A stretch of 64,000 nucleotides of DNA from Eubacteriales bacterium (GCA_030536755.1 JAUNPJ010000009.1:1-64000), one strand, 5' to 3'; numbered from the stretch's first letter, positions 53,019 through 62,529 are shown. Numbers and translations are program-made. Notes: generated by a model not told the origin, from the sequence alone.

Positions 53019-53222
53019 CCGTATCTTAAGAATAGCTCCATTCCCAACTATTTTCAAGGTCTTTTTGTCAACCTAACTATTTTTACGTAATAATATTTTA
53101 CATATTTTTATCTTTCTTTCATTTTTTACTTCTATTGCAGGATATGCATTTACTGTCGACCTACTGCAATTTTTGCACTATTGCAAGTCGACAATTTTAT
53201 ATATACACATCCAAGCAAGCCA
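53019..53222 (-). promoter_or_regulatory. CRISPR leader
   Basis: A 204-base AT-rich stretch between cas2 and the first repeat. It contains GTCGAC at 53155-53160 and again at 53187-53192, flanking TTGCA/TGCAA repeats that can fold into a hairpin, perhaps the cas2 terminator or an integration-host binding site. The array promoter is at its array-proximal end. Confidence 0.7.
53029..53057 (-). promoter_or_regulatory. Promoter of the CRISPR array in the leader
   Basis: Minus-strand TTGAAA (53057-53052), 17 bases, TATTCT (53034-53029). The first repeat begins 11 bases further on, so transcription starts at the very edge of the array. Confidence 0.6.
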
Positions 53223-53501
53223 TCACAATAAAAAATCTGTTTTATCATCCACCTTTCCCCAAAATTCTTTATCCAACCATTTTTGCTGCCTACTTTTAAA
53301 AATGATAACCGAATCCAAATTTTCGTCAATATATTTTCCCAGTTCCTGCTGCAACTTTGCTAATTGCGGTTTTGAAATTTCTCCTTCAAAAACAGAATTC
53401 TGTATATGTGATAAATATTTTTTACAAATCTTAAAAATCCTTGACCATCTTCTTTGTCCATTATCATCCTTACTGATATCATATACCAACACTACATACA
53501 T
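53223..53501 (-). CDS. cas2: CRISPR adaptation endoribonuclease-fold protein Cas2
   Basis: ATG 53501 gives MYVVLVYDISKDDNGQRRW, a 92-residue ferredoxin-fold Cas2 of normal length. The start lies 4 bases after the cas1 stop, with GGTGG upstream; the frame open further upstream overlaps cas1. It bridges Cas1 dimers during spacer integration. The conserved Asp8 is present. It is the last cas gene before the leader. Confidence 0.95.
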   Translation of the reverse strand: MYVVLVYDISKDDNGQRRWSRIFKICKKYLSHIQNSVFEGEISKPQLAKLQQELGKYIDENLDSVIIFKSRQQKWLDKEFWGKVDDKTDFLL

Positions 53502-53505
53502 ATCC

Positions 53506-54498
53506 TCACCACCATATCTTAAATCCTTCGTATTCTTTCTCGCCAATTAAATGCTTAATCAGTTTATATGCTTCGAGTCGAATTAAATACTGATACGAAA
53601 CCTGTCTTCCCAGTTCTTTATGCATAATCGTTTGTTTCAATTTCTTTTCAAACTCCGTCACAATAATCTTTGATGCCTCTTTCTTCAAATGCAGAAAATT
53701 TAATTCTTCCGTGAAACTGTCTTCTGTAATTTGGTTTCTGTTCAACAGCGAAAAAATCAAGCGATCTCCAATTAATGGTTTAAACACTTCCGATAAATCC
53801 AAACAAAGCGAATATCTCCTTACTCCTGGCTCATGTAAATAACTAATAGTTGGATTTAACTGTGTATGATAAATTTCACTTAAAGTCTTAGAATAAATGA
53901 GAGAATTAACAAAAGAAATCAATGAATTTATCATATTATCCGGTGGATGCATAACTCGTTTTTCAAAATTAATTTCTTGATTAACAATAACATTCCAAGA
54001 CGCATAGTATTGCCTGCGAACATTCCCCTCAATTCCCATCAACTCTTCTATACATTCACATTTTGGAATTTTGCGCCGTAAATAATCAATCTCTTTCATA
54101 TATTCAGAAACATCTTTGCCTCGGCTATTATAATATCGAAGATTACGATAGATATTGTCCACGGCTGCTTCAATAAATTTTCTTGCAATCACTATCCGCT
54201 TCTCACTTTGAGTATAATGTTCCACTTGCTTCACCAGCAACTGCCCTGCCAAAAGGCTTTCCTTCGGATAATAGCTTCCCGTATAAAAATTGTAATAATT
54301 GAAAAAATGCATCGGTATTCCATACTGAGAAATATAATTAATAAATGCTGTATTTATAGTCATTTCCGACATTACATAAATATCACTAATTCTCTCGATT
54401 GGAATATCCCGCTTTTCACCTTCATATGATGTAAATCTAAGAGTATTATCTTTTCTTTTTAAGTCCCCATTATTGTATACATAAAAACTCTGTTTCAT
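53506..54498 (-). CDS. cas1: CRISPR adaptation integrase Cas1
   Basis: A 330-residue integrase. The metal-binding set is visible as Glu in MGIEGNVRRQYYASW near 161, His in LHEPGVRRYSL near 231 and Asp in CLDLSEVFKP near 243. The N-terminal beta-domain and C-terminal helical domain fit type I-B Cas1. It integrates new spacers with Cas2 at the leader end. It starts 15 bases after the cas4 stop. Confidence 0.96.
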   Translation of the reverse strand: MKQSFYVYNNGDLKRKDNTLRFTSYEGEKRDIPIERISDIYVMSEMTINTAFINYISQYGIPMHFFNYYNFYTGSYYPKESLLAGQLLVKQVEHYTQSEKRIVIARKFIEAAVDNIYRNLRYYNSRGKDVSEYMKEIDYLRRKIPKCECIEELMGIEGNVRRQYYASWNVIVNQEINFEKRVMHPPDNMINSLISFVNSLIYSKTLSEIYHTQLNPTISYLHEPGVRRYSLCLDLSEVFKPLIGDRLIFSLLNRNQITEDSFTEELNFLHLKKEASKIIVTEFEKKLKQTIMHKELGRQVSYQYLIRLEAYKLIKHLIGEKEYEGFKIWW

Positions 54499-54513
54499 AT
54501 AATCTCCTTATCA

Positions 54514-55008
54514 TCAAATACAACACAAATCAAAATATGCACAATTTTTACAAATTTTTTTCTTTTCAAATTGAGGTGGAACTGTTTTTTCACAAATAGC
54601 AATAATCTCTTCTATTACCCTATCCAATTCCTTTTCATCCGCTTCATCCAAATCCACTTCCAAATTTTTCTTTAACAGAGGATAATCTATTTGAGCATTA
54701 AGATTTTGCACACCTCTTTTTTTCAGATAATACAGATAATATTTCACCTGCCATATTCCAGCTTCTTCAATTGATTTGCTTTTCTTGATTTCATGCAGTT
54801 TGCGATGACCTTTTATAAAATCAATATTAATTGTATTGTCGATGTTAATATGCTTCTCGTCTCTTCGATATCTATTCTCATCCAATAATTTTCCCAGCAT
54901 TACATTTTCATTCGTATGTTCCATATTAATGTCGTTGCAAAAATACCAGAGTTTACGTTTACATACAAAATAATAATACACCATTACCCCTGTAACGTTT
55001 TCTTTCAT
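54514..55008 (-). CDS. cas4: CRISPR adaptation exonuclease Cas4
   Basis: A 164-residue RecB-like iron-sulphur nuclease. The first cluster Cys is in VCKRKLWYFC and the other three are in KKICKNCAYFDLCCI at the C-terminus. Catalytic Glu and Lys lie in DFIKGHRKLHEIKKSKS and EEAGIWQVKYYLYYL. It selects and trims prespacers next to a PAM, handing them to Cas1-Cas2. It fits the order cas3-cas4-cas1-cas2 of subtype I-B. Confidence 0.93.
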   Translation of the reverse strand: MKENVTGVMVYYYFVCKRKLWYFCNDINMEHTNENVMLGKLLDENRYRRDEKHINIDNTINIDFIKGHRKLHEIKKSKSIEEAGIWQVKYYLYYLKKRGVQNLNAQIDYPLLKKNLEVDLDEADEKELDRVIEEIIAICEKTVPPQFEKKKICKNCAYFDLCCI

Positions 55009-55020
55009 TCACGGTCCTCC

Positions 55021-57294
55021 CTAGAAAATCATAACCTCTTCATATTCTTCCTTATAATTAAGAGGGTAAAATCCTTTTTCATCATAATGACATTCCATTA
55101 TCGGAATTTCTTCATGTTTACTCACCCGAACTTTTCCAAAGTCTTCCCAGGCTTTTTTCTTATAAATATTAAATTCATATTTAGGAATCGAAACTACAAA
55201 TCCTCTTAATATCTCCTGCAAATCAATCCTTTCCTTTAGAAGTTCCAAAAATTCTTCCCGTTCGCAATTATCCCGATTCTTAAGATTTTCTTCAATGGTC
55301 CGTAATCTCTCCTGCGCCTCTTCAATTGCTTCCATGTTTTCTTTATAAACAGACTTTGGGACTACATTCTCCGTCAAAATTGTTCTTAAACGCTGCTCAT
55401 TCTTATCAAAGCACCCAATTTTTAAATTTTTTAAAAATCTAAGAATATTTTTATACTCTTTCACGAAATCACTACGTCTCATATTTTCTGTTGTAAAAAA
55501 ACGATTAATCAACTCTGTTTTCTGTTGTTCACTCAGCCAGCCATCCACTTCCTCAAGTGCTTTTTCAGAATATTCATATAACACAGGATCTATAAATCCA
55601 CGATTTCCTCTCTTTACATCTGAGCCATCACAATAAACAAAACAATTATAGCTATTTAATGGCTTCTTTCCTTTTCGATTGCATCTTCCCATGCGCTGAA
55701 ATAATCCACTCAGTTCAGAAAGCTCCGTAAACAAATAGTCAAAATCAATATCTAGACTCACTTCTACCAATGAAGTACTAATCCATATGCCATTTCTTTG
55801 ATCTAATACGGGATTCCCCCACTCATCCAATACAATCTTTCCATTTTCTTCCTGAAAAGTTTTTCCAAATTCTATTATTTGATTTTCCAGTTGTTTTCTA
55901 TCTGCCTTTGTAAAACGGCTATGAAATATATACAATTCCAAACTGTCGTCTTCTTTTTGTAACTCATCATAAAGTGCCTGAGCTTTTTTGATTGTATTGC
56001 ACACCACAAGTATCTTATTTCCTGCTTTTCTTTTTTGGTTAGCATAATAACAATTTTTAATATCTTCAACGGACAAATTTTCTTTTTTTACACATACAGA
56101 ATGTCGAATATCTCCCGACGTAAATTGTTGTTCTACAAACGGAATTTTAGCATCACGAATCAAAAAATTTTTTATAAATGGCGCCAACGTTGCCGTCACT
56201 ATTGCTATCTTACCACCTAATTTATATATTTCTCCAAGTCCAAAGACTAAATATGCCAGCATGTCCGGACCATACATCTGAATTTCGTCAATAACGATTT
56301 TAGAATAGGAAAGTGTTGTTAACATCATTTCATATCCTTTATACTTGAATACAAAGTGAAACAACTGATCCATTGTAGAGATATTCAACGGCAAAGATAA
56401 ATTTTTCCCACGATCATAATACTCCATAATATCCAATCCATTTGTGTGATCTTTGTAATATTGCAAAGATTCCGAATGGAGAATAGCCAGTCGTTCATCT
56501 AACTTTTGCTTATTGAGGATGTTTTCTTCTATTCTGTCATAAATAGCATTAATCGCAGTTCTGATAGGAAGAACAAAAAAGCTTTTACTGTTTCCCATCC
56601 ACAACAATCCTGCCTCTGTCTTCCCCATCCCAGTTGGTGCCAACGCAATAATATTATTATCTCGATTTTCCATACAAAAGTTCTGCAATTGATTCCAATG
56701 ACATTCTGAATTTTCTCTCTTCCAACGTTTCATCATATTTTCCATTGCATCTTCCAGAAAATCATTTGGATATTCTATCTGATAACCACCACTGGCACTA
56801 TAATCACAACGATGCAGAAAACCTTTTAATTGAATCGTTTCCGGATCTAAAATAGCATTTCCTAATATCTCTTGCTTACACCGAACAGGAATCTCATAGC
56901 TGTATTCACTAATCAACAATTTTTTAATCAAATCACTTTGACGATATATCACATAATTTTCATCACAATAATCATGATGATATAAAATAGCACATGCAAT
57001 CTTAATATAATCCTCGGTCGAATAATTATCCGGATTCAAATAATATACAGACAAAATATTATGCGAAACTTCTTTACTCTCATCAAACCTTTTTTTACTT
57101 TTTATGCGGGCAGCAAATTCTTCATTTGCCTTTCCATCATCGTGATGCAAACACGTTTCTTTCAAAAGATAAAGTAAATGCTCATCCGTTATATATCCTA
57201 ATTTTTTCAATAAAGCAGCTTGGTTCCACACATCCTGGCTGTGCTCGCCGATTGTCTTATTTTGTTTTGCACAATAATCCTGTATTTGTTTCAT
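55021..57294 (-). CDS. cas3: CRISPR helicase-nuclease Cas3
   Basis: A 757-residue HD nuclease-helicase. The HD domain begins with EHSQDVWNQA and HHDDGKAN (residues 50-57), with a later YHHDYC near 105. The helicase has Walker A APTGMGKT at 219-226, DEIQ at 336-339, TATL at 367-370 and the C-terminal QRMGRCNRKGK arginine finger. It degrades target DNA after Cascade binding. It is followed after 12 bases by cas4. HD and helicase are fused in one chain. Confidence 0.95.
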   Translation of the reverse strand: MKQIQDYCAKQNKTIGEHSQDVWNQAALLKKLGYITDEHLLYLLKETCLHHDDGKANEEFAARIKSKKRFDESKEVSHNILSVYYLNPDNYSTEDYIKIACAILYHHDYCDENYVIYRQSDLIKKLLISEYSYEIPVRCKQEILGNAILDPETIQLKGFLHRCDYSASGGYQIEYPNDFLEDAMENMMKRWKRENSECHWNQLQNFCMENRDNNIIALAPTGMGKTEAGLLWMGNSKSFFVLPIRTAINAIYDRIEENILNKQKLDERLAILHSESLQYYKDHTNGLDIMEYYDRGKNLSLPLNISTMDQLFHFVFKYKGYEMMLTTLSYSKIVIDEIQMYGPDMLAYLVFGLGEIYKLGGKIAIVTATLAPFIKNFLIRDAKIPFVEQQFTSGDIRHSVCVKKENLSVEDIKNCYYANQKRKAGNKILVVCNTIKKAQALYDELQKEDDSLELYIFHSRFTKADRKQLENQIIEFGKTFQEENGKIVLDEWGNPVLDQRNGIWISTSLVEVSLDIDFDYLFTELSELSGLFQRMGRCNRKGKKPLNSYNCFVYCDGSDVKRGNRGFIDPVLYEYSEKALEEVDGWLSEQQKTELINRFFTTENMRRSDFVKEYKNILRFLKNLKIGCFDKNEQRLRTILTENVVPKSVYKENMEAIEEAQERLRTIEENLKNRDNCEREEFLELLKERIDLQEILRGFVVSIPKYEFNIYKKKAWEDFGKVRVSKHEEIPIMECHYDEKGFYPLNYKEEYEEVMIF

Positions 57295-57367
57295 ACTAAA
57301 ACCACCTCAATTCATTTTATAGAAAAAATCAGGGCTACTCTGTTTTCACTCAGAATAGCCCCAATTC

Positions 57368-58447
57368 TTACAGAAAGTTTACAATATATTGTTTGTCCGT
57401 TCCTTGATCAACCCAAACATTGTTGCTTGTCTCTCCGATTTCAAAATAAGACGCATATACAACCGGAACTTTCTTTTCAAAAATTCTTGTTCCATCTACT
57501 TTTTTATATTCTTTTCCTAAATAATATCTTGTTCCTGAAATTCCCTTTCCTGAAACCGCTCTGATAGAAATATTGTTATTTACTACATCATAATAGTTTA
57601 AATATGCCGAAAATGGACTTCTAACATTTTCTTGTTTTTGTACCAGTTCCACCATTACTGCCTCTTCCACATGTACAAAATCTTCACTACGCCCAAGTGC
57701 CTGCAAATTATAAATATTTTCATAAATATCATTCAAAATATCTTTATCTGCACGTACATGCAATACAAGTTCAATATCATCCAATATTTCATAATATTTC
57801 AGTGATTTTGTCAATGTTCGGAATTTGGCAACCGGCTTTTTATAATGTTCTTCCTCATAAAGAGCAACTTTTTGTTTATATTCTTTTTCCTGCTCTTTTA
57901 TTTCTTTTTCATGTTTTGCCGCTTCACTGTAAGCTTGACTACCCTTTTCTGCTTTCTTTTTTTCAGCTGCTGCCTTTTCCTTTTCTGCTTTATACTCAGC
58001 CAGTTTCTGCTTGTATTCACTCTTTTTCCATTCAGCAAGCTGTGCTCCCAATGCCCTTAATTCTCTATATTCTTCAAGCAATTGTTGATTATGAATTTGA
58101 ATCGTAATTCCTTTTAAAAAACTATTTCCCTGAGATTTCTTTGCTTCTGCCACTTTTTCAAATGCACTCGACAGCATTATCTCATTTTTCATCTTCACCA
58201 GAATTCCTCTATCATCCATGGTCGAATTCAAAAAGCAGTAATCAACATACGGCTTTTTATGCATAGAAGCATATTTTCCCTGGATGCTAACATCCATAGG
58301 TTTATACTCCGTATAACCACATATTGCATGTAAAGCACCTATTACGGTTGAAATCGGCGGCAAAGGATATGTCATCTTATTTTCCATTGTTTCTTCGCGC
58401 CGGTAATTAGCACTTGTCTGATGCAGTTTAATTCTTAAGGCTTTCAT
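57368..58447 (-). CDS. cas5: Cascade subunit Cas5 with a large coiled-coil insertion
   Basis: ATG 58447 is favoured by GAGGTGA 7-8 bases upstream, giving 359 residues. The N-terminal MKALRIKLHQTSANYR and PLPPISTVIGALHAICGY match the Cas5 RRM fold that caps the crRNA 5' handle. An insertion of about 85 residues at roughly 125-208 is almost purely Lys/Glu/Ala and predicted coiled coil. It contains KLAEYKAEKEKAAAEKKKAE-like heptads. Typical Cas5 proteins have 200-250 residues. The C-terminus is otherwise normal. No frameshift is seen, so the insert is part of the protein. Confidence 0.88.
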   Translation of the reverse strand: MKALRIKLHQTSANYRREETMENKMTYPLPPISTVIGALHAICGYTEYKPMDVSIQGKYASMHKKPYVDYCFLNSTMDDRGILVKMKNEIMLSSAFEKVAEAKKSQGNSFLKGITIQIHNQQLLEEYRELRALGAQLAEWKKSEYKQKLAEYKAEKEKAAAEKKKAEKGSQAYSEAAKHEKEIKEQEKEYKQKVALYEEEHYKKPVAKFRTLTKSLKYYEILDDIELVLHVRADKDILNDIYENIYNLQALGRSEDFVHVEEAVMVELVQKQENVRSPFSAYLNYYDVVNNNISIRAVSGKGISGTRYYLGKEYKKVDGTRIFEKKVPVVYASYFEIGETSNNVWVDQGTDKQYIVNFL

Positions 58448-58468
58448 TTTTTCACTCACCTCTGCTCA

Positions 58469-59350
58469 TCATCCCAAATAATATTCGGAAACTTCTTTAC
58501 GCAGATTATCAAAAAACATACAAACAGATGTTGTTCCCAACTCCGCTTCAATTTCATCATCATTTTCGAGAAGATTCCCCTTCATAAGTCCTGCATGAAA
58601 TCCTTTGCTTAATTTTTCTTTTAAATCAGATGATAAAACCAAGTTTCCTTCATGTACCTGAACAACATTTTCAAAATAGTGTGTTTTTCTTTCAGACAAA
58701 CCACCTACAACAAAAACAGGTTCTGCGTTATCCAGATTTCCTTTCACCGTAAGCGACAGATTTTCTACTGCATCCAACAAAGCACATACTCTCGCAACTT
58801 TTTCTTGCTGATCTGCCTCTGCCTGGAAATTTGCATCTTTTCCAACCATTTCAAGATCAATCGTCATGCTATATATTTTTAAGGATTTTTCATATTCATA
58901 CTGATACGGCATCAATCCGGCACCACCGCCATTTTCCTGCACTGAAATTCCATTTGCTTTCGCATAATTAGATGCCAGATACAAATTATTATGAAAACGA
59001 GTTTCATTGACAAAGTGTTCTGCCGAAATAGCGTCTGTAAAATAAACGGAGCTTTTGCGCACATATGTAGTACCTTGTGTACTCATATAACCACCTTCCA
59101 GAGCTCTGCAATTTGCAGCATTCAAATTTTCCTCTACTTTTTTCTGTGCAGCTCCATCTTTACTCGTCTGCAGATCATCATACATACCACTTTGTACCAT
59201 AATCGCATTTTTTAAACTCTCTCTGCTTCTCATAGAATAGATTTTTCTGTTTTTAAATACTTTCTGCACACTGGCAATGTTTCCCAATCCCTCAGAATAA
59301 TTCGATGTCATATTAGCTACAACAGTTAAAGTCAATGCATTTTTCTTCAT
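58469..59350 (-). CDS. cas7: Cascade backbone subunit Cas7 (Cst2/DevR type)
   Basis: A 293-residue protein beginning MKKNALTLTVVANMTSNYSE, the pattern of the Cst2/DevR Cas7 of subtype I-B. It polymerises along the crRNA. SIYFTDA-like and NETRFHNNLYLASNYAK segments and the Gly-rich GGGAGLMPYQYEYEKSLKIYSMTIDL region are family-like. It starts 22 bases after the cas8 stop and precedes cas5 by 21. Confidence 0.9.
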   Translation of the reverse strand: MKKNALTLTVVANMTSNYSEGLGNIASVQKVFKNRKIYSMRSRESLKNAIMVQSGMYDDLQTSKDGAAQKKVEENLNAANCRALEGGYMSTQGTTYVRKSSVYFTDAISAEHFVNETRFHNNLYLASNYAKANGISVQENGGGAGLMPYQYEYEKSLKIYSMTIDLEMVGKDANFQAEADQQEKVARVCALLDAVENLSLTVKGNLDNAEPVFVVGGLSERKTHYFENVVQVHEGNLVLSSDLKEKLSKGFHAGLMKGNLLENDDEIEAELGTTSVCMFFDNLRKEVSEYYLG

Positions 59351-59372
59351 ATCCCCATTCTCCTTAAAAATT

Positions 59373-60749
59373 TTATTTATTAACTCTTCTCAGTGCATTC
59401 ACAAAAGTATATGCCAGTTCCTTATTTTTCTCAAAATCCTCAAATAAATCATATGCAAAATCAAAGCTTTCATCCGCATAATTTGCCAGATTCAAAAGCA
59501 AATTATTAAATCTGTCATAATCGCCTAATGATAATGCACTGGTTAATTTTTGCCGGTAAGAGTCCAGTTTATTATCCGCCACTTTATCTTTTTTCTGGAC
59601 TACCGCTTTTGCGCATGCATAAGCTACTTTTATTCTATGTTCCAAATCCTTATCCCCCTTTATAGCTATATTGAGACCAATCAACTGTTTTACTATGTAC
59701 TTATAATTATCATCTTTGCTATTTTTATCATTTTTCAACAACCATTCAATCAAGTCATCCAATAATACCAGATTGATTACTGCATCGGTTACTTTTCTAA
59801 AAATATCAACCCAATAATTATCCGTTACTTTTATTTTCCTGCAAAAGCACTTGTATTTTTTTCCATCTTCTGACTTTAAACTGTGAAAAATTTTCAGGCT
59901 TTCCTGACGAAGATATAATGTTTCAAAATGTGTGTTATCTACATTTTTAACAATCACTTCAATATCGTTTTCAATAAAATCAGGTGTTTCAATGATAAGG
60001 TTAAAAAACACCTGACGAGCATCTACACTCCGATTCTCATTTTCTGCTTTTTCCTTCTGTTCATCTATACATTTTTTAAATTGATTTGTCGCACTTATTA
60101 GATGTTTTAGTTCTAAATTGTCATTCGCAAAGAAAAATTCTCGCTCTCCATAAAACGCAAAAGGAATAAAATCAAAAATAGGATCATCCTGCCCCACAAA
60201 ATTTGCCATTTCAAAATTATATCCCATTGCTTTTCCCTTTTTGGGCATATCCACGTAATACCCCAACAATCTGCAGCAATCTTTACTATCCTCAAAAAGC
60301 TGGTTAGTGTTACAGTAATTTCGATACAAATTATTCTTATTTCGGAAAGTTTCACGTACAATCTCCTGACGATTTTCATCAATTACTTTCTGAATAATTT
60401 CTGCATTTGAACCGTCGTATTTTATCCCTTTGAACAACTTTTTTAGTACCGTATTAGCCGAAAGTTTTTCATTTACTATTTTTATGCTTGATTCATCAGT
60501 GTTTCCCGCTTTTAAAATATTTTCTGCCTGCACATGATGCATATCCTCTGGGTATTCTCTTTCTACAAATCCCAGATAATTTTCTTCGGTAATATCCGTT
60601 GGATCAAATTCCAGCCTGTCGCTCTCTAAGTTCCAATCTGGCTCCTCTAAAACCTCATCTTCCAAATATTCAAAATACTTCACTAAACCTACAATAGCTG
60701 CCGAATATCTCCAATCAAGAGGTTCCACAATTCTTCTTTCTTTATCCAT
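59373..60749 (-). CDS. cas8b: Cascade large subunit Cas8b (Cst1-like)
   Basis: A 458-residue acidic protein between cas6 and cas7, the place of the large subunit that reads the PAM. RIVEPLDWRYSAAIVGLVKYFEYLE near the start and the C-terminal helical segment LTSALSLGDYDRFNNLLLNLANYADES resemble Cas8a1/b1 of the Cst type. Large subunits diverge strongly, so identification rests on context and this pattern. No zinc-ribbon cysteines are obvious. Confidence 0.82.
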   Translation of the reverse strand: MDKERRIVEPLDWRYSAAIVGLVKYFEYLEDEVLEEPDWNLESDRLEFDPTDITEENYLGFVEREYPEDMHHVQAENILKAGNTDESSIKIVNEKLSANTVLKKLFKGIKYDGSNAEIIQKVIDENRQEIVRETFRNKNNLYRNYCNTNQLFEDSKDCCRLLGYYVDMPKKGKAMGYNFEMANFVGQDDPIFDFIPFAFYGEREFFFANDNLELKHLISATNQFKKCIDEQKEKAENENRSVDARQVFFNLIIETPDFIENDIEVIVKNVDNTHFETLYLRQESLKIFHSLKSEDGKKYKCFCRKIKVTDNYWVDIFRKVTDAVINLVLLDDLIEWLLKNDKNSKDDNYKYIVKQLIGLNIAIKGDKDLEHRIKVAYACAKAVVQKKDKVADNKLDSYRQKLTSALSLGDYDRFNNLLLNLANYADESFDFAYDLFEDFEKNKELAYTFVNALRRVNK

Positions 60750-60764
60750 ACTTTGTATCCCCCT

Positions 60765-61496
60765 CTATTGCAATACCCGAACCATTCCAAACCCAGAAGA
60801 ATGTTTCGATCCAATACCAACTTGATAAAGATATTGTAATATCTGCGGATTCCCACACATTTTAAAAATTCCTGTTGTCGCATCAACATAACGACCATAG
60901 TGGTATACTAATACCTTTTTGCAAATAATCGGTTCTATGCTCAAATCTTCTGTCATTGTTTCTGGATATCCCGCGAGTCTTGCCTGGATTTTTAAAACCT
61001 GTAATGCTTTTTCTTTAAAATCCTGGTCTTCACAAGTCACAAAACGGTCACGGTTTGACTGTCGATCATGTTCACGGATACATAAACCATTTCCAAGACA
61101 TGTCTGAAAAAGTACCTCTGACTTTGTGACAATCTGTTCTTTCATCTGATGCACGCCCTTCAATATCATAGCATTTTCATCTGCTAAGGGAAATTTTTTC
61201 TTTTTCATCCCTAAAAATGCAGAAAAGAAAATCAACCCTGTTTTATTTCTGTCATCCGCCGAAAACAGAATTTTCATCTGCGGTTTTTCCAAGATGATTT
61301 TTTCTTTATGAAATTCAGGCTTGGGAAATACAACAGTAAATGAATAATCTTTTGGTTCTGTTCCGCTAAAGTACTTATCAAAATATTTTCCTTGATTACA
61401 TATTGTCAAACTGCTTTTCAACCATGACAAAATAATTCGGCGATAATCTAATGCTATTTCCGGTTTTTCGAGATTAAATTTTAATTCTAAACGCAT
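60765..61496 (-). CDS. cas6: crRNA-processing endoribonuclease Cas6
   Basis: ATG 61496 gives 243 residues starting MRLELKFNL. The C-terminal glycine-rich loop GIGSKHSSGFGMVRVL is the Cas6 hallmark, contacting the repeat RNA. It would cut 8 bases from the end of each repeat. Oddly, the best ribosome site (AAGGAGGG) lies about 33 bases upstream and serves a 16-codon out-of-frame ORF that overlaps the cas6 start. A TTG at 61538 could be an alternative start. It opens the cas operon. Confidence 0.92.
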   Translation of the reverse strand: MRLELKFNLEKPEIALDYRRIILSWLKSSLTICNQGKYFDKYFSGTEPKDYSFTVVFPKPEFHKEKIILEKPQMKILFSADDRNKTGLIFFSAFLGMKKKKFPLADENAMILKGVHQMKEQIVTKSEVLFQTCLGNGLCIREHDRQSNRDRFVTCEDQDFKEKALQVLKIQARLAGYPETMTEDLSIEPIICKKVLVYHYGRYVDATTGIFKMCGNPQILQYLYQVGIGSKHSSGFGMVRVLQ

Positions 61497-61553
61497 ATAC
61501 TTTTTGCCGATCCATTCTCGACATTCCCTCCTTTTCAAATTTTTATTTTCTTC

Positions 61554-61582
61554 ATATTACCATTACTCTAGGGTTAAATCAA
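61554..61582 (-). promoter_or_regulatory. Promoter of the cas operon
   Basis: Minus-strand TTGATT (61582-61577), 17 bases, TAATAT (61559-61554), about 60 bases before cas6. Confidence 0.65.
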
Positions 61583-61616
61583 TATTTTTTATTTATTTTA
61601 TACTTTTTTCATATTC

Positions 61617-61814
61617 CTATTTTATTATCCCATACAACCGATACATCCCCAGCATATTCTGGTACATCATCTTCCTTCCCATATACTGCCGGTATGTAGC
61701 ACTTTTCGTCTTCCCTTCCGCCTTCAACCTCTCCATTTTCCTCTCAATATCCGCATACTCTCTCTGTACCGCCTGCAGCATTCTTTCAAAATTCTCCAGT
61801 CTTTTCTCATCCAT
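61617..61814 (-). CDS. Small helical conserved hypothetical protein
   Basis: ATG 61814, with GGGAGA at good spacing, gives 65 residues starting MDEKRLENFERML. The sequence is heptad-rich (QREYADIERKMERLKAEGKT), then a basic segment and YRLYGIIK at the end. This is a common small Lachnospiraceae protein type, and its function is unknown. It precedes the cas promoter and is probably independent of CRISPR. Confidence 0.6.
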   Translation of the reverse strand: MDEKRLENFERMLQAVQREYADIERKMERLKAEGKTKSATYRQYMGRKMMYQNMLGMYRLYGIIK

Positions 61815-61926
61815 AAGCAAATCTCCCTCGTAATTTTTCACACTTTTTTCTTATTATACTACAAAAGGTATATACAATAAATGCACATACCTCTTTTTTG
61901 TATATAATATTTAATTTTGTAATTTT

Positions 61927-62517
61927 TTATAACGTTTTCGCCAGCTTTACAATCATCTCTTCACATCGCTCCAGCCCGATCTTCCCACTATTTAATGTGA
62001 TATCATAATTCTGTGACATTCCCCACATACGATCCGTGTAGTATTTATAATTCAATCTTCTTGTTTTGTCTTTATCAGCAAGACGTTTCTGCGGATTCTG
62101 GTCAGTCTCTCCGTACAGCTTCACCACACGCTCGATCCGTTTGTCCAAGTCGGCATGGATGAACACATGCAGACTGTCTGTTCTGTCTCTGAGAATATAG
62201 TCAGCGCAGCGTCCCACGATCACGCAGTTTCCCTGCTCTGCCAACTCCAGAATGATTTCTCTTTGTTTCCTCCAGAGATAATCTTCCACGGAAACTCCAT
62301 TGATTCCCCTTCCCACAAACGCATAGCTGAACATATTTTTTCCGGGTGAATGCTCCCCGCTTTTTTCTACGAATTCCCGTGAAAGGCCTGCTTCCTGCGC
62401 AATTTTTTCAATGAGTTCTTTATCATAGAATCGATATCCCATCTGCTCTGCCACCTGTTTTCCAATTGTTCTGCCGCCGCTGCCAAACTCACGGCTGATC
62501 GTAATAATTTTCTTCAC
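61927..62517 (-). CDS. Cytidylate-kinase-like family protein
   Basis: A 196-residue P-loop protein. ISREFGSGGRTIGKQVAEQMGYRFYD holds a variant Walker loop, and CVIVGRCADYIL and KTRRLNYKYYTDRMWG are the family's lid and substrate segments. These proteins are annotated Cmk-like (DUF/AAA_26) but usually coexist with true Cmk, so its substrate is uncertain. It follows the MATE gene by 12 bases and is likely cotranscribed. Confidence 0.85.
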   Translation of the reverse strand: MKKIITISREFGSGGRTIGKQVAEQMGYRFYDKELIEKIAQEAGLSREFVEKSGEHSPGKNMFSYAFVGRGINGVSVEDYLWRKQREIILELAEQGNCVIVGRCADYILRDRTDSLHVFIHADLDKRIERVVKLYGETDQNPQKRLADKDKTRRLNYKYYTDRMWGMSQNYDITLNSGKIGLERCEEMIVKLAKTL

Positions 62518-62529
62518 TGTCCGTTCCTC

